A stretch of DNA of 64,000 bases from Trichoplax adhaerens (taxonomy: Eukaryota > Placozoa > Uniplacotomia > Trichoplacea > Trichoplacidae), in assembly GCF_000150275.1 (NCBI RefSeq), contig NW_002060955.1, positions 1,123,225-1,187,224 on the forward strand, given 5' to 3'. Of this stretch, positions 1 through 12,100 are shown piece after piece (the stretch's first letter is position 1; the number at the start of each line of letters is the position of its first letter). The notes beneath the pieces are model-generated. The model searched no databases, was not told the origin of the DNA, and worked only from the letters and a program-made list of their open reading frames with translations. The position numbers were made by a program, and so were the translations under genes.

Positions 1-165
1 ACTGTACACTGTACTGTACACTGTACTGTACAGTTCTGCAAAACCGATCGGAAGTTTGTACTGTAGCCCCTGCGTACATTGTACTGTACAGTACTGTACA
101 GTGTACAGTACTATCCATTAGCGTACAGTACAGTACAATGATCGTGTTCACGGTGCACTGCGCAG

Positions 166-173
166 TGACGTCA
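166..173. promoter_or_regulatory. CRE-like palindrome TGACGTCA (copy 1)
   Basis: A perfect 8-bp CREB/ATF consensus palindrome in the first upstream repeat unit, about 530 bp before the U1C start codon. It is repeated in the second unit. Binding is inferred from the motif only. Confidence 0.4.
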
Positions 174-409
174 CTAGGATTGCTACACTGGGCACGGCAA
201 TTAGTGTGGGCCACACTAGCTTGCGGGTTTCAGCTTGTGAGAAGAACTGTACAGTGTACAGTACTGTACAATTCTGCAAAACCAATCTAAAGTTTGTACT
301 GTACAGTACTGTAGTCCATGCGTACTGTACATTGTACGCTATTGTACAGTGTACAGTACTGTCCAAGTGTCCATTAGCGTACAATGATCGTGTGCACTGC
401 GCAGTACTG

Positions 410-417
410 TGACGTCA
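410..417. promoter_or_regulatory. CRE-like palindrome TGACGTCA (copy 2)
   Basis: Second perfect TGACGTCA, in the same context (followed by CTAGGATTGCT) as the one at 166-173 and about 290 bp before the U1C start codon. The surrounding repeat has diverged while both boxes stay intact, which is compatible with function but also with chance. Confidence 0.4.
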
Positions 418-621
418 CTAGGATTGCTCCTGAGAAGAAGACCTACTTCTTAGCAGTGTGGCCAATGAGACTATGAGTGCTCATACTGTACTGTACTGCA
501 TACAGCACTAGCGGATTTTTCGAGAACTGCTGTACGCAGCCGCTGTGGTGACACGTGAACTATCTACTGGCGTAAGAATCGGACAAAGTAAAGATTGATA
601 CTGTACTGGCAGAGTGTGGTA

Positions 622-630
622 GCCATCTTG
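622..630 (+). promoter_or_regulatory. YY1-like element GCCATCTTG
   Basis: GCCATCTTG is the reverse complement of the AAnATGGC core bound by YY1, which is common near the start sites of animal housekeeping genes. It lies 73 bp upstream of the U1C ATG, where the 5' UTR or core promoter is expected. No TATA box is evident at a fitting distance. Motif match only. Confidence 0.4.
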
Positions 631-702
631 AATTTTGCTCAAATTGGACATTGCAACATCTTTCTCTATAGCTTAGCTTAGAATAAATCGTAATTATTTG
701 AA

Positions 703-1609
703 ATGCCTAGGTAAGCGGTACTGATAATAGTGCAATAGGATATGTTCGTAAAAGTCAATCATTCCTTGTGACGAATCGATGATGGATATTTTTAAATTTC
801 ATTCAGATACTTTTGTGATTATTGCGACACCTTCTTGACTCACGATTCGGTAAGTGAAAGAAGTAGCAATCATTTCTACTACACATGACTGCTGATAGAA
901 TGAACATGTGGACATACCCTCAGTAATAGGCTGGTAAACGTGCTGTCTATCTGATACCATCTTATTTCTTATGATTATTTAGCCATCGGTTAGGAAAACG
1001 CATAATAGTGGTCGAAAGCATAAAGATAATGTTCGCTTGTATTATCAACAGTGGTACGACGAAAATATAAGAGACCAAGTTGCGCAAGGTATACAATCTC
1101 CTGCTTTTCAACAAATCATTTTATCGTTCAAAGATTATTGCCATGAATTTGATTACTGTAGCGTTAGTGTAGTTTTTTACTACCGAGAGCATCTAGAAGT
1201 GGAAAGATACCGTACTGTTATCAAGTTTTTATCAAAATCAATGCAAGTCTACAGTATAACTTGAATATCTATCTACTTATCCTGTCAGGGTTGATCTTGC
1301 AATCGACTGCGCTGATCTTATAGTAGGTTAAATTAAAAATCTAGCTAAGAAATGAAAAATGCTATCATTTACCATCTTGTTTTAGGCGGTAATAACAATA
1401 ATTATCCAAAGTTCACTCCATACCAGCCATTCAACATGCCTCCAGCGGGACCTGGAGGAATGCCAGGCTTAGGAGGTATGCCGATGATGCGACCGCCAAC
1501 AGGTATGCCACCACTACCTCAAGGAATGATGCCACCGGGAATGCCTGGTGGCGTTAGAATGCCGTTTCCTCCAGGACCACCTACTAGTCAACCGCTGAAG
1601 CCAGAGTAA
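703..1609 (+). CDS. SNRPC: U1 small nuclear ribonucleoprotein C (U1-C)
   Basis: Zinc-finger subunit of U1 snRNP, which stabilises pairing of U1 snRNA with the 5' splice site in the nucleus. Exons: 703-710, 807-849, 983-1088 and 1386-1609, all with GT-AG borders and matching phases, giving 126 residues (human protein 159). The N-terminus reads [17 protein letters not shown] then [18 protein letters not shown]. Zinc ligands C6, C9, H24 and H30 have exactly the spacing of the family's C2H2 finger, followed by the YYQQW helix. The last exon codes for the typical Met/Pro/Gly-rich tail ([14 protein letters not shown]). The end of exon 3 is uncertain. The donor CAAG|GTATAC at 1089 fits the phase of the acceptor at 1385, but reading on gives SPAFQQ, which resembles AFQQ of other U1-C proteins, before a stop at 1264. 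Confidence 0.93.
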
Positions 1610-4291
1610 AGATGGCAAAACGTGTGGATTAAGCATCATTAGCACTATGATCTAGAAACGTGGCCGGATTCATCATTTATACGTTGACAAGATTTGCCAA
1701 TTGTTTTATCTGACGAAAAGTACCAATTTAATATGAAAGTCAAGTCTTTGTAATATTTTCTACAATGTGGTGTTGTAAATAATTTTTGCCCAGTTTCACT
1801 ATCTCTACTTATATTTCTTGAATACTTTCGCATCTGCCATGGAATTCCCCATAACAGTAACAACACTGATGTTAATGTTTTTTCACTTGACTGAGGCGTG
1901 GACTAAATGCAATGTATGTAGCAAAGAGAATTATTCTTCACTCTCATACCTCGCTGCATTACGTTCGTGAGATACAACTGCTCGATGTAAAGCTTACCAG
2001 TTAAGCAGCAAGCTGGATTTCTTCCTACTCAGTATAGATGGTCTGTGACATCAGTTCAACGAACACGTAGATTATATAATAAATGATTTAACTAAATTGA
2101 ATTAAAATAATTATGTGCTGATAAAGTAACATACGTTCAATACTTATTTCTGTGCATGAAAATCGCTCAGATAAAGGGTGAGTGTAGATTTTTCTTACAA
2201 TTTCATAATTGCCATCAGGTCGGCTTATAGTTATTTTTCGTCTAGGGTTTACCGGTATGGTAAGTTCCTAAAATAGGGTTCATGATTGCGAATACTAGAT
2301 ACCGCAGTAATACTAATCAATCACGACACAAATTTAGGATTCTTACGAAGTTGAATATTAAAACTGGAAAAAATTTCAGGTTAAAGCAGATTAAGTAATA
2401 CTCTTTGTCATTTAAGGACAAATTATTACTATTGTTAGGAGCGCCCCTTACTTCTTAACTAACTCGAAATCTGGTAAATTTTAAATGCCAAACAATCTTT
2501 TATAAGCGACTTACTGTCATTTTACGCGTAATTAGCCTAATTATATACGTAAGCTATTGAAATGGAGTATGGCCTCAATTGAAGATAGTTTCTTAAAAGT
2601 ACAACATAATATCACATTACGAAGGTAGAAATTGAACTTACACCATGATTGGCTGCAGCATTACATAAAAATTTCGCGATTTTACCTGAATAGCCATTGT
2701 TGATATTCAGAAAAGGGTAAAGAAAATTTACTTTATTTCATCGAGTAACGTTTGACTTAAACAGCGAATACGAAGTATAGAGCCTGTCGTGGTATAGGCT
2801 GTATAAGCTGAGATAAACTGAGAAACGATTACTATCTTGGTAAAACTGTTGCTAGTAGATCAGTGAGTTTTAATGGATGCCTAAACGAATTGGTAATCTT
2901 TTATGACACTGACTGATTCTAATACATTAATAGCAACTAGACGATAAATGCGTTTAAATCAGTTGGATGTAAGTAATAGTTAAGCTAAAAGCTCACGTAC
3001 ATTTTTAGTCAGAACGATGACACCACATTTACTGATGATCTACAGTACATCTTCGTCATGCTTGCATTAATATAAGCGTACTCGTACACAACTAACAGCC
3101 ATATAAAAGAATGAGAATAATAATAAGAAGCAATTAAATTTCAGGTCCAGTGTGTCAGCAAGCCACAAAGAATTTCGTTTTGATGTAGAGTACAAACAAC
3201 GTATAAAAGTGAAAAAAAATAATTACATCGAATTAAAGAAGTATTCATTTACTGTTTCTATTGAATAGTACTGTATAATAGCAAGAGCCAGATCAAACCT
3301 GCCAATGAAATGTCAAATGTTGAGTTTTATTTTCCAGTACTGGAATACAGATGTTAATGATAAGAACGATCAATGTTCACTGCCATAAGACAATTTAATT
3401 CGTCAATAACAAGCGTAACATAAATAATACTGTATTGAACAAGATCAATAAGACAGATTAGATTTCTAAAGTTCAAAGTCGAATATTCTGAACAATTTCT
3501 ATCTTCAACGGTAGCCGATTTTGAGACAATTTTCAATTTGGTTCAATAATTTCTGTCTTCTCTACTCCTTGGTCGTTCTGGTATAGTTCTAAACCATTTA
3601 TAACAATGCTAATTGTTTGAGTTAGCGAAAAATTATCGTTCTCTGTTTATTAACTAATTAGATACTTTAATACAAAGCTATGCTATGGTAATATATTGGA
3701 ATAGATAGTGTTGGAGCTACTGTACATTCGAAGCGAAGGATGTTTTCCGACTGCAATTTTTCAGTCATCAAATTTAATTGATTCCTTCTTTATATATAAC
3801 ATGGGTTATATAACATATATATATATGTATTTTTATTAAAGCAGCTAGATTCTTTATCATTGGTACATTGTATTACGAATGTCTACAATAAGGCCAGTAA
3901 GTCAATGTTAAAGCCGAGAAACTTATACAAACTGACATATATCAATGATTTAACTTCGAAAATGAAACTAGAATCTATTTCGATCACTTAATTCTCTCAT
4001 ATGCGAATTGTTAAATGTTGCTTTTACTTGATGCGATGTTATATTTAACAATTTACACTGGTGATGAATAGATCAGTAATTTGATAATATGATATAGCAC
4101 AGATATTATCTCTTTTATTACTAGGATGATATCTAAGTATTGTCATTTATTTTTTGCTACCACCTATAGTATGATATAGTCTGTGTTGATCGAATAAGTT
4201 TACTGCATACAATCGGGTATAATATCATTTTGATTGCCTACATTATGTCAATATAAAATGATCGAAGTTTTGCAAAATTTCGTTTATTATT

Positions 4292-4672
4292 TCAATTAAC
4301 AATCACATGGATGCGGTTCAAAACCTTTGAAAACATTGAATTGGATAAAATGTGAAATCTTACATGTATTAGTTTATACGATTTTATCAGATACATAACA
4401 AGTTGATCTTGTAAATCAAGATCTGAAAGTACATAATTTCTGCAAGTATTGCAATGCCATAGGTTGTTAAAGACTGAAGGATAATTTTGATATTTTACAA
4501 TATTCTCTATAAATTTATTTAAGACAGCAAATATAGTTTGTTTATTTGTGTTCGTCCGGTGACTAATTCCGCTGTTTAATTCATCATATTTATTGCAGAC
4601 ATATATTGACGCTATTGTCTGGTTAAATTCCATTGATTCATGACAAAGATACAAATACTGATCTATATCCAT
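4292..4672 (-). CDS. hypothetical 126-residue ORF, unrecognised
   Basis: The longest uninterrupted ORF in the window. It opens MDIDQYLYLCHESMEF, contains WHCNTCRN near residue 72 and then a Leu/Ile-rich segment (DLQDQLVMYLIKS). No signal peptide, transmembrane helix or domain I can name. A TGA lies just upstream of the ATG in frame, so the ATG would be a true start rather than an internal codon of a longer exon. There is no nearby exon to join it to. It may be a small gene, one exon of a minus-strand gene, or chance in AT-rich DNA. Confidence 0.2.
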   Translation of the reverse strand: MDIDQYLYLCHESMEFNQTIASIYVCNKYDELNSGISHRTNTNKQTIFAVLNKFIENIVKYQNYPSVFNNLWHCNTCRNYVLSDLDLQDQLVMYLIKSYKLIHVRFHILSNSMFSKVLNRIHVIVN

Positions 4673-6053
4673 GAAAAGTCAAGCTTGTCTGACTAAAACA
4701 AACCATGTTTCATATATTTGATGAAACTGTAGCAATAACAACGCACTTCATAGAAAAAGACGATCATTGGTTTAATCATGTAAACTAGATCAATTTCTAG
4801 ACTAAAACGAGCGATCTGAAGCCATCGAAGTGTGATTTTTTATTGACATATTAAGATGATTATAAATTTATTGATGACTTTCAAAGAAAACATAATCTTC
4901 CTTCACTATTAAAAAAATTATATAAACTTTCAGATAAGGTCTAATTGTATGAATGATAAGTTAACCGTTTGAATTACAACGATAACATAAAATCTGCCTC
5001 CTTCAATACCGTTAACGTTACATTTTTAACTCATTTAGATATAGTTTATGGGAACGTATTATATTATTAGTCATTGTATCCTTTAATATCAATTATTCCT
5101 TGCATAGTTAGCGGAAGTTATTTACTGCAGGTGTGCTTCACATCCAGGTTTCACCCACGGCTAATATCATAGAATTTCGAAAGAAAGGACAAGTTCAAAA
5201 CATTTAATTTCATTAGGACAGAGAAGTTGCTATTTTTATTTCAATACTTACAAAATTTCTCCTCTTATAAGGTCAATCAGTCTATATTATTTTCTGCTAA
5301 TGCAAAGCCACATAATACTACTTAATTATCGTTACAATTAATTTAGGTTCTTATTTTATAAATCAAATCTGATGTGAAATTTTAATACGAAACAATAATA
5401 TGGCATCTTTTCTTCAGGGTTGTGATACTGCTTAAAATAGTCGCTCCATCAATTTTTATTTTAACTTATGCCAGCAAGGGACTTACTTTGAACTAGAATT
5501 GGTAATCGTCCATGTGATGATTAATTTCTGCGCCTAATTTGATATAAAAATGAGGCAAATCTTGTAATAGCTTGCAAATCCGTATATTCCCAGCTACATA
5601 TGATTCAACAATACAGCCTTGGATATAATCAAATCTAATATTAATACGCTGTTATTACTTTTTAAAAATAAGCAACATAATTTTACTGATTTCGACATAT
5701 ATTTTAGGTGTCCAATTTATAATAATGATAATATAAAATTTAACCTTAATTATTATGAACTCATTCGACTAAAATATTATTTTTATAAATAAATCATATT
5801 AGAATAGAATAGTTCGGAGAAGGGTTCGTTGAACAGGAAAGTGGCATGATTGAATATTTGCAAAGCCGAATTGAATTGGATAATGACTTCGTTAAACAAA
5901 GAACTGCATTATGCTATGGTGTGAAATTAGAATTGACATGAACCACAATGAAATATTAACATAGAAATTATTAGCTCAATAGCTATTTATGTCATCCTTT
6001 TTTGTAGAGATATGACAAGAATATTAGTTATTATCCATCAATAACGTTTAGTG

Positions 6054-6067
6054 CAGGTGTTCGAAAT
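6054..6067 (+). promoter_or_regulatory. conserved upstream element CAGGTGTTCGAAAT (copy A)
   Basis: Lies 133 bp before the ATG of copy A. The same 14-mer lies 120 bp before the ATG of copy B, and the core CAG[A/G]TGTT is found upstream of copies C and D. CAGGTG is an E-box and AGGTGT resembles a T-box half-site, but which factor binds is unknown. Confidence 0.45.
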
Positions 6068-6186
6068 TTGATTGAATACTAAATAAGTCATACAAATTTA
6101 TGCATGAAATGATATATATATAAATGACCAAATATCGTATTTAAATTAATTTATCGTTCAGATCATAAAAATACATTGACGCAATA

Positions 6187-9100
6187 ATGAGATTGGCTAT
6201 TTGGATCTGCATTTTTTTCATCTTCGGTTCAATGCAAGAATGTCTCTGTCAAAAAAACCTTACAATTATATGTTTAATACCTTTCATGTCACCCAACTCG
6301 GCTAGCAGATTTCTATATACTGCTGCAAGAACAGCGGTTCGCGATGTTAATCAAGCAAATAATATTTTATCAAATTATCAATTGCAGATTGAATTTCATG
6401 ATGGTCAGGTAATGCATAAATAGTAACGGTAATGTTATACGTGTAATCAGCAAGAAAAGTTTGATTTTATGTATATCTTCATTGGCTAATAAAAACCTGA
6501 ATAATTGCAGTGACAATAAATATAGAATAGACTTTTAATTCTTGACTACTTAAATGATTTTATGACTTATAAATAGTATTGTAGACGTAATAACTTTCCA
6601 TCAGCAAAAATGCATCATCTTTAATTTTATGTCATGATAAATGAATGCATGGATGGATTTTTTTCGCTGAAATGTTGAAATTATATCATAGATTGCATCC
6701 TATCTCATTCAGGATCACATCAATTTATCCCATCCACAATTACACTTAGCAGAAGATCTACATGAATATGAGGACAACATTGCACCACCTTCTATTGAAT
6801 TCTGATCTACGGACTGAATTACTTCCAACAGTTATAAAAACATTCAATTTTTAGTTTATAAATTACTTGTACATAGCTAGTTGTTGATAAAATCATCATA
6901 GATTCACATTGTGTAGTACAATAGCGAAATTAAGGGGTTATAAGTAAATAATTTCTTGGTATTAATCGTGTAAATATCAACGACGTGCTTGAAAAGAAAG
7001 TCATTCCATAAACTTATTGATACTTTTTGTACCAGCTTCTGTAAAATTCATAGATCAATTAATCGACCAGGTTAATTTTGTTATTAAAATGACTGTAATA
7101 GTAGATAGTCGATGTGGAGTCTTTCACTACAATTGGTAGTTTAGTAAGTTCAGTGACGTCGTAATATGCATTCATAGTGCCAGAGCTAATATGATTATAT
7201 TGAATGAGTTAATTACAAAAATGACGGTTAATTTTTACTAGAATACCCTAGTGACCGAAAAATCATCTATTTACTCCTTCAGCTTTATTTTTCAGTATCA
7301 AGCAAAATTGCAAGTAAATAAACCTGGACTGGGAACCTAATTATTTGTTTATTGATTTTTATATACGATAATAATGCAAAAATTAATATTTCTAGAATTA
7401 GCAACTATTAAATAATATAGCTTTGTCTCAAAACAGCTTTGCAACAAGATAATGGAATATACGATCAATAAGTCAATTCCTTGAACCACGTATCAAGGAA
7501 CGATATCTGTACTATCGCAAACACTTTTGCTCTACTAGCAGACTACACAAAGACTTAAACGCCTCGTATTTTACGTTAAACACTAAGTTAGAGAATTCTC
7601 TTTATTTCACGATATACTACATTTATATACTATTCCTCAATAGTTCATGAGTCATAGTTAATACAATTAACCTCGGAATCATTTACTGAATTAGATATTA
7701 ATTATAGCTACTGCTCCCTTAATGCAGACAACAGTATTTACAAACATAGACATGTAATGACTAATACAGAATAGTCAGATTACGATATGTCCTATCACGG
7801 AACATTTCCATGATAATTTACAATCTAGCATAAGTAAATTACAATCACAATGATTCAAATTGTAAGTAGATGATTTGCATTCCCTATTATAACTATTAAT
7901 TTCAGTATGTGTATAAGTGTCACTGTCATAAAAAGTCAGTGCTATATTAAAACACAGTATATCCAAATTAGAAGTTAACTAAATAAGGATAGTCTAACAG
8001 AATTATCCTAACATAGTTATTTCTACTGTAATACAGCATTTAATACTGTAACAAGCTTGCATGCCGCTAGTGCGCAAATGAATCAATCCAACTTTACCGG
8101 TCTTTGGTTAACATGATACCTTACTGTATACCAGATAATTAAACATCGTTTTGGAAAATGCATTGATTAGTTATATTGCCATGTATTGCCATGATAACGA
8201 TAGACACGCATCGTATCGTTACTTTGCTTTTTTTGCCTTCGTTATACAATCCATTGATAAAGAGAGTCCTCTTAAGTTTCCGGTAATATAATTATATTAT
8301 GTATCGAAATATCATTTATGTATCAGACTATCGAACATAGTTATTTTCACATATAAATTTGCAAGTTTTTTGCCACTGGTGAAAAAGCTTTCTGGCTTCT
8401 AACTTTACGAATATTGCTATCTTAGAAATCAAATAAATATATGCAATGCGTAGTGGCAATAACTACTAGTTCTTTATTACAATTAGAATCACAGCGATAT
8501 TTTGATTACTCCATCTTTAGTCTTGAAATACTTTGCGGCTAAACCCGAATCTTAGTTTTTATCCATAACGTAAGGATAAGGCCGAATTAGGTATACATAT
8601 AATAATGTAGTTAAAGAACGACAAGATGCTAAACAGAAAGTAAATGAACCTCGTGTGGCTCTTTAAACATATTATTTATTAAACATGTCCATAGAGCTAT
8701 AAATTGCATTGATATGATAACATTATACTTAAATCAGCGGCATGGGCAGCTAATGTCAGAAATTGTAACATATTTGCTTTAAATTAGACTATAGCCGGCT
8801 ATTATGCATACTTAAAACCGGATCATATACCTGTCTAACGAGATAAATTGTTATACATTATACTACTTAAGCATCAAACCATGCTGCTAGAATCCATTAT
8901 GATACATTACAGTGGAATTGTTACAGTTACCGTAACTAATACTATACTTTTTAGGGTGATGGACCATTAACTACCAAACTCTTAATTGATACAATATCGC
9001 GTTCGCCAACGAAAATTGCCATTATTGGTCCATTGTTATCAACAGCTGCTGAATATGTTGCATCAATTTCAAAATATTGGAATTTAGTGCAGGTTTATGA

Positions 9101-12100
9101 TCAATTTAATGATAGATGCATAGGTTTTACTAGAGTAACCTAAAAATAAAATTAATCCTCCTACATTAAACATGCTATACTACAACTTATTGTAATTATC
9201 GGACATGTGTTATTCTAAACATACACAATAACAAATATACGGTACGTACAATAGTCTATTTTGAACTGAATAATCGTAGAACGTAAAGGCTGCATAAGTC
9301 TGGTTGTGCTAACAATATTATTTAAAATCAATTTTCATCTGAAGTATTCCTAAATGTAGATTTACTTCCTTTCACTCAGGTTGGCTATGCCTCTACTTCC
9401 ATATCACTGGATGATAGGTCAACATACCCATATTACTTTAGGACATCAGTCACAGAGCAAAGCTATATTCCTGCAAGAATGACATTTTTTAAGCATTTTA
9501 ACTGGAAGAAAGCAGGAATTGTGCATAGTTCCTTCGGCACTTATCCAAAGGTAAATACTATTTTATTTACTGTAGATAAAGTACTGGAGCTCAGAATTTA
9601 ATACGTTTACATATTATCAGGCACGTAAATCCTGTGCATATTTAATATAGAAATTAGATTTCTGCCTCCGTTGGAAAGCAAACTTATTTTTAAAGTAGTT
9701 TCCTTTTTAGCATTCACGGTATCTTTAAAAATTATACGAATAGAATCATAACTACGACTTTAGTGAATACATTCATTGGAATAAATTTAGGAGTGACTAA
9801 ATTTTAATTATTAGCTGAAAAGCTTAAAATAATTACTGTACAATCTGCTAAGCATGTTTATGAATTTATTTGAAATGATTGAAAGACGCATTGTATGTAG
9901 AATACTTGTATTAACGTTCAATTATGTCTCTAAAGTTGGACTGTATAATTTGTTTTATTAAATACGGAGTTCTAATGCAAGTAATATAATATAAATAGTG
10001 TTGCTGTAACACCACTATTTTTCGAATACGTTTAGAATTACGTTTTCAATGTTTCTAGTTTGTATTAATGTAGTATTACGTGCAATTTTTTGATTCTTGA
10101 TTTTTAGTTGGCGTTATTAGTTAAACAAGAAATGAGCAAAGAAAATATTGAAGTGGCGGTAGTAGAAAGCATCGACAGGGATGGAACGTTTGCTGTGAAT
10201 AGCTTAAAGGTACACTTTAAGAAGTATTCTTATTATCTAAGAAATCTTTCTGAATTCGATAATCGTTAGGATATCGAATTACTTATTTTACTATAAGATA
10301 GTAAATGTATAGGCATTGATTTTAGAGAAAGAATGCCAATCGATCTGCCTTAAATCACTTGAAGCAATAAATTAATCATAAACTGTTGCGCTAATTTTTA
10401 TAATTTATTTACTGTAAATTAGACATAAAATCTCTAATATTACAGCTTTAAAATTGCTTCTGAACTATTTCTAGCATACACTTCGCAACCAAATGGATTA
10501 GAACTTTAATTATTTCAAATGTCCTTTCTATTAGAATGAAAAGCAAATTTTTAATTATTAATCGATGATTTGTTCCGTCTGTTTTAATTTGCTATACAGC
10601 TTAAGGATGTACGAATAATTGTATACTTTGGATCAACTTCTGCAGCCAGGCAGTTGATATGCGTGGTTAGAATTCTTGCTTGCTTTTAATTTTATGTTGT
10701 AATTCTGTTATAGCAAACGTATTTTTATCTATTATTATATGTATTTTATGTTTTATGAATAAATAATTCGTTTCTTATGTACTGTAGCTAAATAGTTGCT
10801 TATGATCTACTTCACAAAACCTTAGTTAGAAAAGCCATCAAGACGAAAATATTGTTCAAAATTACCAAAAAAATCGAATCAACATTAGTATATTGTAATT
10901 GGGCGCCAGACTTATTGCATTCTCATAACATTAATACCGTAAAAACTATTCATACGTTATATAGACGAATTCTGAACGACGCATAGAGTTGATGGCAGCT
11001 GCAATAAGAATCTTATTGATCGGTTGACCAGAAACTGTATATTTTTAGCTCTAGGTTTTATTCACAGCAGTAATATCTTCGTATGAATGTCAAATACTTA
11101 ATGATTTAAGCAGTTGTGACGGAGTACAGACTCCGTCAATTAATTGTAGCGTTAGTTTTAGTACTTAGTAATTAGGATTTTATTAATTGTTAATAACGTT
11201 TACTTATTAGGTATTCGATAATTGTAACATTATTAATAGTCTAGCTATACTTGTAGACTCTGTGCAGAGTAGTCTACTTACAGAGGTGACAAGTAATATT
11301 CACACATAGTAATTTCTGTTACTTTGTGCCGAGCCCTTGATTGTTAATTGGCTCTTAATTAGTTTGTAACTCATTAATGTTGTTTACGCCGTCTGCCAAA
11401 CTAAACCATATAGACAGTCGGCTATACGAAAGCTATATATTTTTTAGAGTTATTTATCTAAGCTGTGCACCGAGTGCAACCGAGCTAGGGTATATAAAGT
11501 CCGGTGCTCTCATTAGCTGTAGAGTTGACGATTGACCGTGTAGGGTACGCGTGTAGTTAGAGTAGTCTTAGATGTCAAGACTACCTTGGTTTAATAAACT
11601 ATTTTAAAAGCCTAAGTCTAGTCTACACTTAGCCCGTTGGGGCATACTTGGCTGTTGTAGCCTTAGTATTCGTACAGATTCAAAGACCCAGGTTTCCTTG
11701 TCGTGGGCTGAACACGACTGCAGTTAGCCTAAGATCATAATAACTTTTAGGTCCTTTATTATCCCTGAATTAAAGCAACTATCCTAGTACTAAAAATATT
11801 AGATGCAAAATTGTAATAATTGTTATGTTTCAGTACCTAATATACTGTAGTTTTTTGTTAAGTTACGCCATTCTTATGTTTTAGTAATGGATTTATAGTA
11901 AATAAAACGCAATCATGTAAGGAATTTATATCTATATAGACATAGACTGGTCATTAATTGCCGCATGTACAGATTATTTTGCGTTATATTTTGGCAGAAT
12001 TAGCAGTTATAAGGTTACTTCAATTTATTTATGGTTTGAACTCTAGTAAAATGAAAGAAATATGAGTATCAAAGGTGAAATTAGATGACAATTAATCTTT

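Larger units (their letters stand above)
1..425. repeat. tandem pair of ~240 bp TGTAC-rich repeats
   Basis: Two diverged direct copies, offset by about 240 bp, occupy roughly 1-180 and 245-425. Both hold runs of ACTGTACAGT-type palindromes, then TTCTGCAAAACC (34 and 272), AAGTTTGTACTGTA, TCCATTAGCGTACA, ATGATCGTGT, TGCACTGCGCAGT and finally TGACGTCACTAGGATTGCT. The TGTAC palindromes can fold on themselves, so ORFs seen here are by-products of the repeat. The array lies upstream of the U1C gene and may be either an old non-autonomous element or a duplicated upstream control region. Confidence 0.8.
1610..6186. other. intergenic region between U1C and receptor copy A
   Basis: AT-rich sequence with no recognisable gene on the plus strand. 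It holds a candidate polyadenylation signal AATAAA at 2078-2083, an (AT)n run near 3812-3828 and an unexplained ORF on the minus strand (4292-4672). The last ~300 bp, from about 5860, are similar to the region just upstream of receptor copy B, so the duplication that made A and B included the promoter. Confidence 0.6.

Noticed and set aside
148-412. Overlapping ORFs on both strands (78 and 68 codons)
   Set aside because: They are by-products of the palindromic TGTAC repeats, which read open in several frames; no homology or start context.
7775-7966. Similar 63-codon minus-strand ORFs here and at 21634-21825, looking like a conserved gene
   Set aside because: Both lie inside copies of the same 630-bp LTR, so the similarity is explained by the repeat; the third LTR copy (20569-21198) does not keep the frame fully open.
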